From Mycobacterium colombiense (GTDB lineage Bacteria > Actinomycetota > Actinomycetes > Mycobacteriales > Mycobacteriaceae), in NCBI RefSeq assembly GCF_003284975.1, contig NZ_QMEU01000014.1, forward strand, positions 1 through 64,000: a stretch of 64,000 bases of DNA. Reading direction: 5' to 3'. The notes under the pieces are model-generated. The model saw only the letters and a list, made by a program, of their open reading frames with translations, was not told where the DNA came from and did no database searches. Every line of letters begins with the position of its first letter. Position 1 is the stretch's first letter. Made by a program: the position numbers and the translations under genes. Below, one piece after another: positions 16,385 through 24,034 of the stretch.

Positions 16385-17534
16385 GGCGTCCCTCCCCGCG
16401 TGGCACGCACAATTCCCACTCGGTGCCCTCGCCTGGGGCGCTGTGCAATTCGGCGCTGCCGCCCAGCGCCGTCAGGCGTCCGATGATCGATTGGGCGATG
16501 CCCAGGCGTCCCTGACGAGACGCCTCCTCGAGCCGGCCGGCGGCAATCCCCACCCCGTCGTCGCGGACACTGACCACGACCGAATCACCGAGGTCCTCCA
16601 CCAGCACGTACGCGTGCGCGTCCGGACCGGCATGGGCGATGACGTTGTCCAGCGCATTGCCCACCGCGGCGTCGAGTTCGGTTGCCGCCCAACGCCCCAG
16701 CGGCACCGGGGCGCCCGGCAGGCTGAATGACACGCGATCGGATTCCCGGCACCGCAGCAGTGCGCGCAGGTCGAGCGTCACCCCGTCGGCGTCCGGCTCG
16801 ATGTCCGTGCACGCCAGCCAGCGCCGCAACGCGCGCTCCTGCTCGCTGGCCAGGTCGGCGAGTTCTGCTGTGGGGCCGCCGATCTCATGGCCCTTCTTGG
16901 CGACCAGGGCCAGCACCTGGATCGCTCCGTCGTGGACCTGCCGGGACAATCGGTCGCGTTCGGCCACCGCGGCGTTCAGTTGGGCCGCTCGTTGCAGCTC
17001 GTCGTGGGCGCGCCGCGCCGTCTGCGCGGCCATCCCGATCGCCATGCCGATCGCCAGTTCGATGATGACGGTGGCGTTGTGCCCGAGGTTGAGCGCGAGG
17101 TAGTTTTTGACGGCGAAGTTGGTGGCCATCACCGCCAGACCCGTCAGCATTCCGCCGGCGGGACCGAACTGGATGGCGGCGGAGATCGTGGGGTTGCTCG
17201 CCCACAACGTCGTCGGCCAGGTCTGGTTCTCGGCCGCCCAGTGCGGGCTCGCGACGAGACTGTTCGACCACATCAGCAGGACGACGACCACGAGCTCGGC
17301 CAGCACCCACGCCGGCCGGCGCCCGAAGCCGCGCAGGTAGGCGACCGCGCACGCCGCGCTCCAGCCGATCAGCGCGCCGAAGAGCACCCAGCCCAGCACC
17401 GGCCGCATGAGATCCGGATTAATCGCGATTTGAAAGCCGGTGGCGTAGACGCAGCTCAGCAGCCGGAACACCTGGGCTGCGCGCCACAGCGGCGTGGTGG
17501 GATCGGGGCCGTGGTTCGCCATCGCCGTCAGCAT
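16374..17534 (-). CDS. Membrane sensor histidine kinase (HisKA_3 type), partner of the adjacent regulator
   Basis: A 386-residue kinase. About six hydrophobic segments fill residues 15-175 (for example MRPVLGWVLFGALIGWSAAC and WVLAELVVVVLLMWS). A short coiled linker then leads to the dimerisation box RDRLSRQVHDGAIQVLALVA with the phospho-acceptor His, and to an ATPase domain with AVGNALDNVIAHA and VSVRDDGVGIAAG. Its membrane half would sense an envelope signal and pass phosphate to the NarL-type regulator that overlaps its end. The start could be MLTAMANHG or the second ATG four codons later; neither has a strong ribosome site. Confidence 0.88.
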   Translation of the reverse strand: MLTAMANHGPDPTTPLWRAAQVFRLLSCVYATGFQIAINPDLMRPVLGWVLFGALIGWSAACAVAYLRGFGRRPAWVLAELVVVVLLMWSNSLVASPHWAAENQTWPTTLWASNPTISAAIQFGPAGGMLTGLAVMATNFAVKNYLALNLGHNATVIIELAIGMAIGMAAQTARRAHDELQRAAQLNAAVAERDRLSRQVHDGAIQVLALVAKKGHEIGGPTAELADLASEQERALRRWLACTDIEPDADGVTLDLRALLRCRESDRVSFSLPGAPVPLGRWAATELDAAVGNALDNVIAHAGPDAHAYVLVEDLGDSVVVSVRDDGVGIAAGRLEEASRQGRLGIAQSIIGRLTALGGSAELHSAPGEGTEWELCVPRGEGRHGG

Positions 17535-17570
17535 AAGGGCGACGGGCCCGGGGGCGGGGCGGCCACGCAG

Positions 17571-17590
17571 ATTGGCCGAAAGTCCCTTGA
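17571..17590. promoter_or_regulatory. Possible DosR half-site upstream of the Acg-type gene
   Basis: GAAAGTCCC here matches the right half of the DosR box (TTSGGGACTWWAGTCCCSAA) well, but the left half does not; about 11 of 20 positions agree. It is about 90 bp before the Acg-type gene, a class often under DosR control. Weak on its own. Confidence 0.3.
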
Positions 17591-17676
17591 GTTAGAGCCG
17601 TCCTGCCCTCGTGCTGGCGAGAAGAACGCGTGATGGTGGATACCGGCAAGGCGCTAGGAGAGAAGGGGACCATGGC

Positions 17677-18651
17677 ATGAACGCCCGCTTTCCGGACGCG
17701 GAGACGATCCGAACGGCCCTGACGCTGGCCTCGCGCGCCCCGTCGGTGCACAACACCCAACCGTGGCGGTGGCGCGTCGACGCGACCAGCCTGCAGCTGC
17801 ACGCCGACGCTGGTCGCCAGCTGCCCACCACCGACCCCGACTGCCGCGATTTGATTCTGAGTTGCGGCACGGCGCTGCACCACTGCGTTGCGGCGTTCGC
17901 CGCGGTGGGGTGGCGGTCCAAGGTGACGCGGCTGCCGAACGTCGCCGACTCCAATCACCTTGCCACGCTGCAGCTTTCGCCGTACCCCGCCGATTTCCTC
18001 GACATCGCGCTCGCCGCGGCGATACCGCGGCGGCGCACCGATCGGCGCTATTACAGCTCCTGGCCGGTGCCTGTGGGCGACATCGCGCTGATGGCGGCGC
18101 GGGCCGCGCGCAACGGCGTCACGCTGTGTCAGGTGGAAGACATCGAGGCGCTGCACGGCATCGTGGTGCAGTCGGTCCGCGATCACCTGACCCAGGACTA
18201 TCTCGTCGAGCTGACGGCATGGAGTGGGCGCTACTTCTCGGTCGCCGGGGTGCCCGCGCGCAATGCGCCGATATCGGACCCGCAGGCCAAGATCCCGAGC
18301 CGGCTGTTCGCGGGCGCGGCGCTGCCGATGGCACCGGACTCGTCCCCGGAAGAGGACAACGCGGTGGTGCTTGCGCTGGGCACCCGCCACGACGGCCGGT
18401 TGGCCCAGCTGCGCGCCGGTGAAGCCACCAGCGCGGTGCTGCTCACCGCGACGTCGACCGGCCTGGCCAGTTGCCCGGTGACCGAACCGCTGGAGATGGC
18501 CGACACCCGCGAGGCCGTACGCCGCGACATCTTCGGCGACAGCTACTATCCGCAGATGCTGCTCCGGGTGGGTTGGGCGCCGATCAACGCCGATCCGTTG
18601 CCTGCGACGCCGCGACGCCCACTCGATGACTTCGTCGAGTGGGTGAGCTGA
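17677..18651 (+). CDS. Acg-family nitroreductase-like protein
   Basis: A 324-residue protein of the Acg family (Rv2032, Rv3127 and Rv3131 in M. tuberculosis), duplicated nitroreductase-fold proteins induced by hypoxia and thought to bind FMN. The family hallmark RAPSVHNTQPWRWRV appears at residues 21-35, RRRTDRRYYSSWPV near residue 115, and GLASCPVTEPLE near the end. Start chosen at MNARFPDAETIR, preceded by a GGAGAGAAGGGG ribosome site. Its place close to devR/devS parallels Rv3131 in the M. tuberculosis dormancy locus. Actual redox activity for this family is disputed, since members lack one usual flavin-covering lid. Confidence 0.87.
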   Translation: MNARFPDAETIRTALTLASRAPSVHNTQPWRWRVDATSLQLHADAGRQLPTTDPDCRDLILSCGTALHHCVAAFAAVGWRSKVTRLPNVADSNHLATLQLSPYPADFLDIALAAAIPRRRTDRRYYSSWPVPVGDIALMAARAARNGVTLCQVEDIEALHGIVVQSVRDHLTQDYLVELTAWSGRYFSVAGVPARNAPISDPQAKIPSRLFAGAALPMAPDSSPEEDNAVVLALGTRHDGRLAQLRAGEATSAVLLTATSTGLASCPVTEPLEMADTREAVRRDIFGDSYYPQMLLRVGWAPINADPLPATPRRPLDDFVEWVS

Positions 18652-18660
18652 CCGCGGGCG

Positions 18661-19077
18661 CTAAACGTCACCCGGTGGTGAGCCGAACTGGAACCTGCGG
18701 CCCGTGACACTTTCCGGCACGATGCGCACATAGTGCGTCTTTTCCGGCCTGGTCCACGGCAGCACCTGTGCGCGCTCGGCCTCCTCGAGTTCCTCGGGGG
18801 TGTGCAGCGAGCGCGCCTTGCCCCTGACGATCACGCTCCACGCCTCGGCGACGTTGTGGTCGTCGGCTTCGAAGAGCACCCGATTGTTGATCGCGGAACT
18901 GACCAGCTTGGTGCCCCCCGCGGTGCGGAACAGCACGGTTCGGCGCTGGACGACGTAGTTGACCGGGAAGATGTCGGGCTGGCCGTCGGCGTAGGTGACC
19001 AGCCGCCCCAGCGCCAGGCTGCCCAGCAGCTCCCAACACTCGTGCACCGGCAGAATGACGACGCCCTCATCGGTCAT
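18661..19077 (-). CDS. Pyridoxamine 5'-phosphate oxidase-like flavin/F420-binding protein
   Basis: A 138-residue split-barrel protein. Residues 6-30 hold the conserved VHECWELLGSLALGRLVTYADG strand pair, followed by FPVNYVV, VLFRTAGGTKL and the VIVRGKA strand; this is the Pyridox_ox_2 arrangement used to bind FMN or F420. The substrate is unknown and true pyridoxine-phosphate oxidation is unlikely. The start at MTDEGVVILPV has a good GGAAAGGAGC ribosome site. It is divergent from devR across a region with two DosR-like boxes, so hypoxic co-regulation with devR-devS is likely. It is convergent with the Acg-type gene, 9 bp apart. Confidence 0.83.
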   Translation of the reverse strand: MTDEGVVILPVHECWELLGSLALGRLVTYADGQPDIFPVNYVVQRRTVLFRTAGGTKLVSSAINNRVLFEADDHNVAEAWSVIVRGKARSLHTPEELEEAERAQVLPWTRPEKTHYVRIVPESVTGRRFQFGSPPGDV

Positions 19078-19157
19078 CGAAAGCTCCTTTCCGCGGGTGC
19101 GGTTGACGCCGCAATGGACCACGGTCGCAACACTATTGGCGCACCACCGGCCGGGGC

Positions 19158-19198
19158 GTCGGCCGAAGGTCCCGACCCGTGGGGACCAAAGTCGTTGA
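19158..19198. promoter_or_regulatory. Two adjacent DosR-like boxes between the PPOX-like gene and devR
   Basis: Reading rightward, 19179-19198 (GTGGGGACCAAAGTCGTTGA) matches about 14 of 20 positions of the DosR consensus TTSGGGACTWWAGTCCCSAA. Reading leftward, 19177-19158 begins GTCGGGACCTTCGG and matches about 12. They lie about 97 bp before devR and 80 bp before the divergent gene, suitable for autoregulated activation in both directions. A short AATAT-GGG-ATATT palindrome at 19228-19240 lies closer to devR. Confidence 0.55.
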
Positions 19199-19294
19199 AC
19201 CCGTTGCGTCCCGGCGGCTGCCTTCGAAATATGGGATATTGGGTGGGTCGGTCGCAATCTTTCCAGTTGCCAGACCGGCAGGAAAGGGCTCGCC

Positions 19295-19963
19295 ATGGTC
19301 AAGGTGTTCCTGGTCGACGACCATGAGGTCGTCCGCCGCGGTCTTTCCGATCTACTCGCCTCCGATCCGGATCTTCAGATCGTCGGCGAGGCGGGCACGG
19401 TGGCCGAGGCGAAGGCGCGCATCCCGGCGTTGCAGCCCGACGTTGCCGTGCTCGACGTTCGGCTACCCGACGGCAACGGCATCGAACTGTGCCGCGACCT
19501 GGTGGCGGATCACCCCGACCTGCGCTGCCTGATGCTGACGTCGTTCACCTCCGATGAGGCGATGCTCGAGGCGATCCTGGCCGGCGCCAGCGGATTCGTG
19601 GTCAAGGACATCAAGGGCATGGAGCTGGCCCACGCCATCAAAGAGGTGGGCGCAGGCAAATCGCTGCTGGACAACCGCGCCGCGGCCGCGCTGATGTCCA
19701 AGCTGCGCGGCACGACCGGGCGCGAGGACCCACTGTCCGGATTGACCGAGCAAGAACGCACGCTGCTCGGACTGCTCAGCGAGGGACTGACCAACAGACA
19801 GATCGCCGCGCGCATGTTCCTCGCGGAGAAGACGGTGAAGAACTACGTATCCCGGTTATTGGCCAAGCTCGGCATGGAGCGCCGCACCCAGGCGGCGGTG
19901 TTCGCGTCGAAACTGAATCAGCGGACCGGCCCACCGTCGAGTGCGCCGGACTGGTCGGGGTGA
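19295..19963 (+). CDS. devR: Dormancy response regulator DevR/DosR
   Basis: A 222-residue NarL-family regulator, the master activator of the mycobacterial hypoxia/NO/CO dormancy regulon. The receiver has Asp8, Asp9 and phospho-acceptor Asp54 ([17 protein letters not shown]), Thr82 and Lys104 ([11 protein letters not shown]), the same numbering as M. tuberculosis DosR. The DNA-reading part is [20 protein letters not shown] followed by [14 protein letters not shown], nearly identical to DosR by eye, which covers the residues that contact the box. It overlaps devS by 4 bp (GTGA). The likely targets nearby are itself, the divergent PPOX-like gene and perhaps the Acg-type gene. Confidence 0.95.
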   Translation: MVKVFLVDDHEVVRRGLSDLLASDPDLQIVGEAGTVAEAKARIPALQPDVAVLDVRLPDGNGIELCRDLVADHPDLRCLMLTSFTSDEAMLEAILAGASGFVVKDIKGMELAHAIKEVGAGKSLLDNRAAAALMSKLRGTTGREDPLSGLTEQERTLLGLLSEGLTNRQIAARMFLAEKTVKNYVSRLLAKLGMERRTQAAVFASKLNQRTGPPSSAPDWSG

Positions 19964-21672
19964 GCGGCGGCGAAAAGGGCTCGGCCTTCGCCGGACTCGG
20001 GCAGCGCGGGCTGGTCAGCAAGCTGCACGCCCAGCTCGACGAGCTGCTGGCCTCGCGCGATCAGATGGAGCAGTTGCTGCGGGTCATCGTCGAGATCGGC
20101 GCGGGCCTCGATCTGGACGCCACCCTGCGCCGGATCATCAGCGCGGCAAGGGAATTGACGTCCGCCCCCTACGGCGCGCTGGCCATCCGCGATCGCGAAG
20201 GCAACCTGATTTCGTTCGTCCACGAGGGCATGGACGCCGAGACGGTCCGGCGCGTCGGGCATTTGCCGGTCGGCAAGGGCCTGCTGAGTTTGTCGCTGCT
20301 GGATACGCCCGCGCTGCGGATGGACGATCTGACCACACACCACGCCGCCGTCGGCTTTCCCGACCACCATCCGCGGATGCGCGCCTTCCTGGCGGTCCCG
20401 ATCACCATCCGCGACACCGTGTTCGGCAACTTGTATCTCACCCACGTCGATCCGGCGCGGGTGTTCTCCGAGTCCGACGAGGTTGCCGCGCGGGCCTTGG
20501 CGTTCGGGGCCGCCGTCGCCATCGACAACGCACAGGTCTTCGAACGCGAGCGGACGTCGATGAAGTGGATGGAGGCGAGCCGCGAGATCACCACCGCGCT
20601 GCTGGCGCGTCCCGAACCGCATCGACGTCCCCTGCAACTGATCGCCGAACGCGCGCGCCTGCTGACCGAGGCCGAACAGGCGATCGTCCTGGTGCCGGCC
20701 GACGCCGACGCGTCCGACGACGAGGTCGACACGCTGGTGGTGTCCGCCGCGGTGGGGTTGCACGCCTCGGAGGTGCTCGGGCAGCGGGTTCCGGTGCACG
20801 GTTCCACCAGCGGCGCGGTGTTCCGGTCCGGGGAACCGTTGATCACCGAGGAACTGCGCTACCCGATCCAGTCCTTCACCGACGTCGGGCAGCGCCCGGC
20901 GATCCTGATGCCGCTGCGCGCCCGCGACGAGGTCGTCGGGGTGATCGCCATCGCCCGCGGTGCCGAGCAGCCGCCGTTCAGCGAGACCTATCTGGATCTA
21001 GTCAGTGACTTCGCCACCCACGCCGCGATCGCGCTGGTGCTGGCGTCGGCGCGCGAGGACGCCCGGCAGTTGACCATTCTGGCCGAGCGGGAACGCATCG
21101 CGCACGACCTGCACGACCACGTCATCCAACGGCTCTTCGCGGCCGGGATGAACCTGCAGGGCACCCTGGCCCGGGCGCGTTCGCCGGAGGTGGCCGACCG
21201 GCTCAATTGCACGCTCGACGATCTGCAGACCATCATCGAGGAAATCCGCACCACGATCTTCGCGCTGAAATCGCCGGTGGCCGCCAGTGGCGATTTCCGG
21301 CAGCGCATCCAGCGGGTGGTGGCCGACCTGACGGGAAACCGTGATGTCCTCACCACCGTGCGCATCGACGGGCCGATGAGCGCCGTAAGCGCCGAGCTGG
21401 CCGATCACGCCGAAGCGGTCACCACCGAAGCCGTCAGCAATGCCCTTCGTCATTCGGGAGCGTCGCGGCTGACCATCGAGATCAGTGTCGCGGACATGTT
21501 CATCCTCAACGTCATCGACGACGGATGCGGCATACCGGACGGCAACACCCGATACAGCGGCCTGGCCAACATGAAGCGGCGCGCCGAGCAACTCGGCGGG
21601 AGTTGTGAGATCACCGGCGGGCCCGGGGGCGGTACCCGGGTGCACTGGGTCGCCCCGTTGCTCGACCACTGA
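19960..21672 (+). CDS. devS: GAF-domain redox/oxygen sensor kinase DevS/DosS
   Basis: A 570-residue histidine kinase, partner of DevR. The first GAF domain (about residues 50-190) contains [18 protein letters not shown] and [13 protein letters not shown]; His137 aligns with the haem-ligating His149 of DosS. A second GAF domain covers roughly 210-360. The kinase core has the phospho-acceptor His385 in [19 protein letters not shown], the N box [12 protein letters not shown] and VIDDGCGIP. DosS-type kinases sense oxygen, NO and CO through ferrous haem and are inactive when oxidised or oxygenated. The start is GTG overlapping the devR stop. No transmembrane segments, as expected. Confidence 0.93.
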   Translation: MSGGEKGSAFAGLGQRGLVSKLHAQLDELLASRDQMEQLLRVIVEIGAGLDLDATLRRIISAARELTSAPYGALAIRDREGNLISFVHEGMDAETVRRVGHLPVGKGLLSLSLLDTPALRMDDLTTHHAAVGFPDHHPRMRAFLAVPITIRDTVFGNLYLTHVDPARVFSESDEVAARALAFGAAVAIDNAQVFERERTSMKWMEASREITTALLARPEPHRRPLQLIAERARLLTEAEQAIVLVPADADASDDEVDTLVVSAAVGLHASEVLGQRVPVHGSTSGAVFRSGEPLITEELRYPIQSFTDVGQRPAILMPLRARDEVVGVIAIARGAEQPPFSETYLDLVSDFATHAAIALVLASAREDARQLTILAERERIAHDLHDHVIQRLFAAGMNLQGTLARARSPEVADRLNCTLDDLQTIIEEIRTTIFALKSPVAASGDFRQRIQRVVADLTGNRDVLTTVRIDGPMSAVSAELADHAEAVTTEAVSNALRHSGASRLTIEISVADMFILNVIDDGCGIPDGNTRYSGLANMKRRAEQLGGSCEITGGPGGGTRVHWVAPLLDH

Positions 21673-21699
21673 GCATCGAAAAGCCTTGGCCTGCAGGCA

Positions 21700-22377
21700 T
21701 CATTCGCGGTTACTCCGGACGCGTTCGTGCGCGGTCAACAGCAGATGGTCGAATTCCGACTGGGTGTTCAGCGGCAGGCCGGCGTTGCGGAAGTCCCGGG
21801 CGATCTGCTCGGCAAGCGGTCGCAGCTTGACGTTGGCTTCCTGCGACAACCACTTGAGCAACTCGAAAGCCGCGCTGTCGCTGATGCCGTAGATCAGCAT
21901 CAACATGCCTTTGGCTTGCTCGATGCCGGCCCGATTCTCGCTGATCTCAGCGACTTTCGCGCTCATGGCGTCCTCGTGCGCCTGTTCGTAGGGCGCGGAG
22001 ACCTCGATGTAGAACCCGTGCGTTCCGATCACGTCACCGTCGTCGTCGAAGAGCCGATCTCCGACGACGACGACGTGGTGCACCCTTCCCCGGGTATCGA
22101 CGATCCGGTGGCGCGTGCTGAACGCCTTTCGGGTGTGGACGATTTGATCGATGGTGGCCGCGACGTTGCCGCGGTCCTCGGGATGCTTGTGGGACAGCAC
22201 CAGTTCGGTGGTCGGGGTGATGCTGCCGGGCTCGTAGCCGTGCATGCGTTGCACTTGCTCGGACCATTCCCAGCGCTGGTCGGTGAAGTAGAACCGAAAC
22301 CACCCCGCCGGCTGCGCGGCGCCGCCGGCCAACGCCTCTTCAACGTTGGCGGTTTGGCCGTCGAGTTCCCATTTCAT
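21700..22377 (-). CDS. PAS-ANTAR signalling protein
   Basis: A 225-residue protein with an N-terminal PAS_3 domain (WFRFYFTDQRWEWSEQV, MHGYEPGSI, HPEDRGNV, then HRIVDTRGRVHHVVVVGDRL; about residues 25-130) and a C-terminal ANTAR domain (NRAGIEQAKGMLMLIYGISD, then AAFELLKWLSQEANVKLRPLAE; about 150-205). ANTAR domains bind tandem RNA hairpins and prevent transcription termination; the PAS domain probably supplies the signal. I start it at MKWELDGQ; the longer frame overlaps hsp18. It lies downstream of hsp18 on the same strand, separated by a terminator-like hairpin, and is convergent with devS. RNA targets are not visible. Confidence 0.87.
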   Translation of the reverse strand: MKWELDGQTANVEEALAGGAAQPAGWFRFYFTDQRWEWSEQVQRMHGYEPGSITPTTELVLSHKHPEDRGNVAATIDQIVHTRKAFSTRHRIVDTRGRVHHVVVVGDRLFDDDGDVIGTHGFYIEVSAPYEQAHEDAMSAKVAEISENRAGIEQAKGMLMLIYGISDSAAFELLKWLSQEANVKLRPLAEQIARDFRNAGLPLNTQSEFDHLLLTAHERVRSNRE

Positions 22378-22408
22378 CGTGCATCCGGTTGCCAGGAGCC
22401 GGGGGGGT

Positions 22409-22444
22409 GCGGCGGCCGCATGCCTGTGTGGGTACGGCCGCCGC
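22409..22444 (-). terminator. Hairpin after hsp18
   Basis: GCGGCGGCCG (22409-22418) pairs perfectly with CGGCCGCCGC (22435-22444) around a 16-nt loop, about 17-50 nt past the hsp18 stop on its strand. It probably ends or attenuates the hsp18 message before the PAS-ANTAR gene. There is no U-tract. Confidence 0.45.
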
Positions 22445-22460
22445 CCGGCCCGCCGGTCGG

Positions 22461-22910
22461 TCAGGCGTTGATGACCTCGCGTTCGGAGGCCTTGTCGTTG
22501 ATCGCCTTGTGGCCGTCGCCGCGGCCGACCGAGATCTTGCGCGGCTTGGCCTTCTCGGCCACCGGGATGTGCAGGCGCAGAACGCCTTCGGAATAGGATG
22601 CCTCGATCTTGTCGGTGTCGAGGTTTTCGCCGAGCACCAGCTGGCGGCTGAACACGCCGCGCGGCCGCTCGGTGGCCAGCATCTCGCGGTTGGGGTCGAC
22701 GGCCGGTCGTTCGGCGCGCACCGTCACCACATTGCGCTCGATGTCGATGTCCAGCGAGTCGGCGTCGATGCCGGGCAGGTCGAACTCGACGACGAAGTTC
22801 TCGCCTTCGCGCCATGCGTCCATCGGCATCACCGCCGGACGGGCGGCGGTACCGAGGACCTGGTGGGCGAAGCGGTCGAGCTCACGGAACGGGTCTGAAC
22901 GCATCAGCAT
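22461..22910 (-). CDS. hsp18: Small heat-shock protein Hsp18 (18-kDa antigen family)
   Basis: A 149-residue alpha-crystallin-type chaperone. Nearly the whole sequence follows the M. leprae/M. avium 18-kDa antigen as I recall it: [79 protein letters not shown] and [14 protein letters not shown]. The alpha-crystallin core spans about residues 28-125. Such proteins hold unfolded clients without ATP and rise in macrophages and in heat or oxidative stress. I start it at ATG giving MLMRSDPF, preceded by GAGAGG; a GTG three codons earlier overlaps that ribosome site. M. tuberculosis lacks this gene, which supports a nontuberculous host. It is divergent from a MerR-type regulator. Confidence 0.94.
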   Translation of the reverse strand: MLMRSDPFRELDRFAHQVLGTAARPAVMPMDAWREGENFVVEFDLPGIDADSLDIDIERNVVTVRAERPAVDPNREMLATERPRGVFSRQLVLGENLDTDKIEASYSEGVLRLHIPVAEKAKPRKISVGRGDGHKAINDKASEREVINA

Positions 22911-22955
22911 GGTGGTCACCTCTCACTCCAATCTAGGCTGTGGGTCGGCAATTTC

Positions 22956-22973
22956 CTATGTCCAATGACATAG
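22956..22973. promoter_or_regulatory. 18-bp palindrome between hsp18 and the MerR gene
   Basis: CTATGTC-CAAT-GACATAG has two perfect 7-bp arms within an AT-rich divergent promoter region. A further palindrome, CTGTCGACAG, lies at 22987-22996. MerR-type regulators bind dyads of this size between -35 and -10 elements. It is unlike the HspR HAIR element (CTTGAGT-N7-ACTCAAG), so the regulator is not a standard HspR. Confidence 0.55.
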
Positions 22974-23051
22974 ATTTTGTATAGCACTGTCGACAGAATG
23001 ATGCAAGTGTGCTAAACAGATTTTCTAGTGGTGTAGCAACGGGGAGGCGCG

Positions 23052-23417
23052 ATGGTCGACTACCGCGGAAACGCGGATGTTCCGGCGTCCGACCATGGGG
23101 TGTATGGCATCTCGGTGGCCGCCGAATTGTCCGGGACTGCGGTGCAGACGCTGCGGCTCTACGAACGCTACGGCCTGATCACGCCGTCGCGCAGCCAGGG
23201 CGGCACCCGCCGGTACAGCGCCGACGATCTGGCCAGGATCAAGCGCATCACAGCGCTGGTCGACTCCGGGGTCAACCTGGCCGGCGTCGCGCGCATCCTC
23301 GATCTCGAGGACCACAACGCCACGTTGTCGGCCGCCAACACCGATCTGCGGTCCACCAACCGCACCTTGCGAGAAGCCGCGAAAGCGGCGAGGCCCGTCG
23401 AGCCGGGCACCGTCTGA
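23052..23417 (+). CDS. MerR-family regulator (HspR-like)
   Basis: A 121-residue protein with a single MerR helix-turn-helix/wing domain at about residues 18-70: YGISVAAELSGTAVQTLRLY, then ERYGLITPSRSQGGTRRYS. The C-terminal third is short and polar with no effector domain, so it resembles HspR-type heat-shock repressors more than metal sensors, and it has no cysteines. It is transcribed away from hsp18 with a palindrome between them, so it most likely controls hsp18 and itself. The signal is unknown. Confidence 0.85.
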   Translation: MVDYRGNADVPASDHGVYGISVAAELSGTAVQTLRLYERYGLITPSRSQGGTRRYSADDLARIKRITALVDSGVNLAGVARILDLEDHNATLSAANTDLRSTNRTLREAAKAARPVEPGTV

Positions 23418-23425
23418 GCCTCGCG

Positions 23426-23450
23426 GATTGCAGCGGCCCGAGCCGGGTAT
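23426..23450 (+). promoter_or_regulatory. SigF-like promoter before the DUF1360 gene
   Basis: GATT at 23426-23429, 15-nt spacer, GGGTAT at 23445-23450. The -10 is perfect for SigF (consensus GTTT-N15-17-GGGTAT); the -35 has one mismatch. The gene starts 30 nt later with an AAGGAGA ribosome site. Confidence 0.4.
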
Positions 23451-23479
23451 CCGTCCCGCTATGCCTTTAAGGAGAAGCG

Positions 23480-24016
23480 ATGGCTGAGTTGACGGAAACC
23501 GGTGCCCAGGTCGTCGACGGTGCGCGCCAGGAAGCGGACGCCTACCGCGGCGACAATGATCGCCCGCTGGGGGGCTACCTGGCGGTCATGGCCGTCTACG
23601 GCGTAGTGGTGGTCACCGCGGTGCTGGCGGCGCTGGCCACCGGCCGCACGTTGCCTACCCGGTGGCGGGTCCAGGACCTGCTCATCCTCACCCTGGGCAC
23701 CCACAAGCTGTCGCGAACCCTGACCAAGGACGCGGTGACGAGCCCGCTGCGCGCGCCGTTCACGCACTATGCGGGCACCGGCGGGCCGGCCGAAGTCCAG
23801 GAGGAGGTCCGCGAGCGCAGCCAGCTCCGGCACAGCCTGGGGGAGTTGTTGACCTGTCCGTTCTGCCTGGACATGTGGGTGGCCACCGGGTTTGCCATCG
23901 GCCTGGTGTTCGCGCCGCGGTTCACCCGGCTGGTCGCCGGCGTGTTCAGCGCGCTGGCGGGCGCGGACTTTCTTCAGCTGGCCTACGCGATGGCCCAGCA
24001 GTCGGCCGAGGGCTGA
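23480..24016 (+). CDS. DUF1360 membrane protein
   Basis: A 178-residue protein. After about 30 polar residues come a hydrophobic helix (GGYLAVMAVYGVVVVTAVLA), the DUF1360 core (DLLILTLGTHKLSRTLTKDA, SPLRAPFTHY) and a CPFC motif in ELLTCPFCLDMWVATGF, then a second membrane helix and a third hydrophobic stretch near the end. DUF1360 proteins are found in spore or stress genes of Gram-positive bacteria; their function is unknown, and the CPFC pair could be redox-active or bind metal. A ribosome site AAGGAGA stands before the ATG, and a SigF-like promoter lies just upstream. Confidence 0.85.
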   Translation: MAELTETGAQVVDGARQEADAYRGDNDRPLGGYLAVMAVYGVVVVTAVLAALATGRTLPTRWRVQDLLILTLGTHKLSRTLTKDAVTSPLRAPFTHYAGTGGPAEVQEEVRERSQLRHSLGELLTCPFCLDMWVATGFAIGLVFAPRFTRLVAGVFSALAGADFLQLAYAMAQQSAEG

Positions 24017-24034
24017 ACCCGAGACGCGGCCGGC

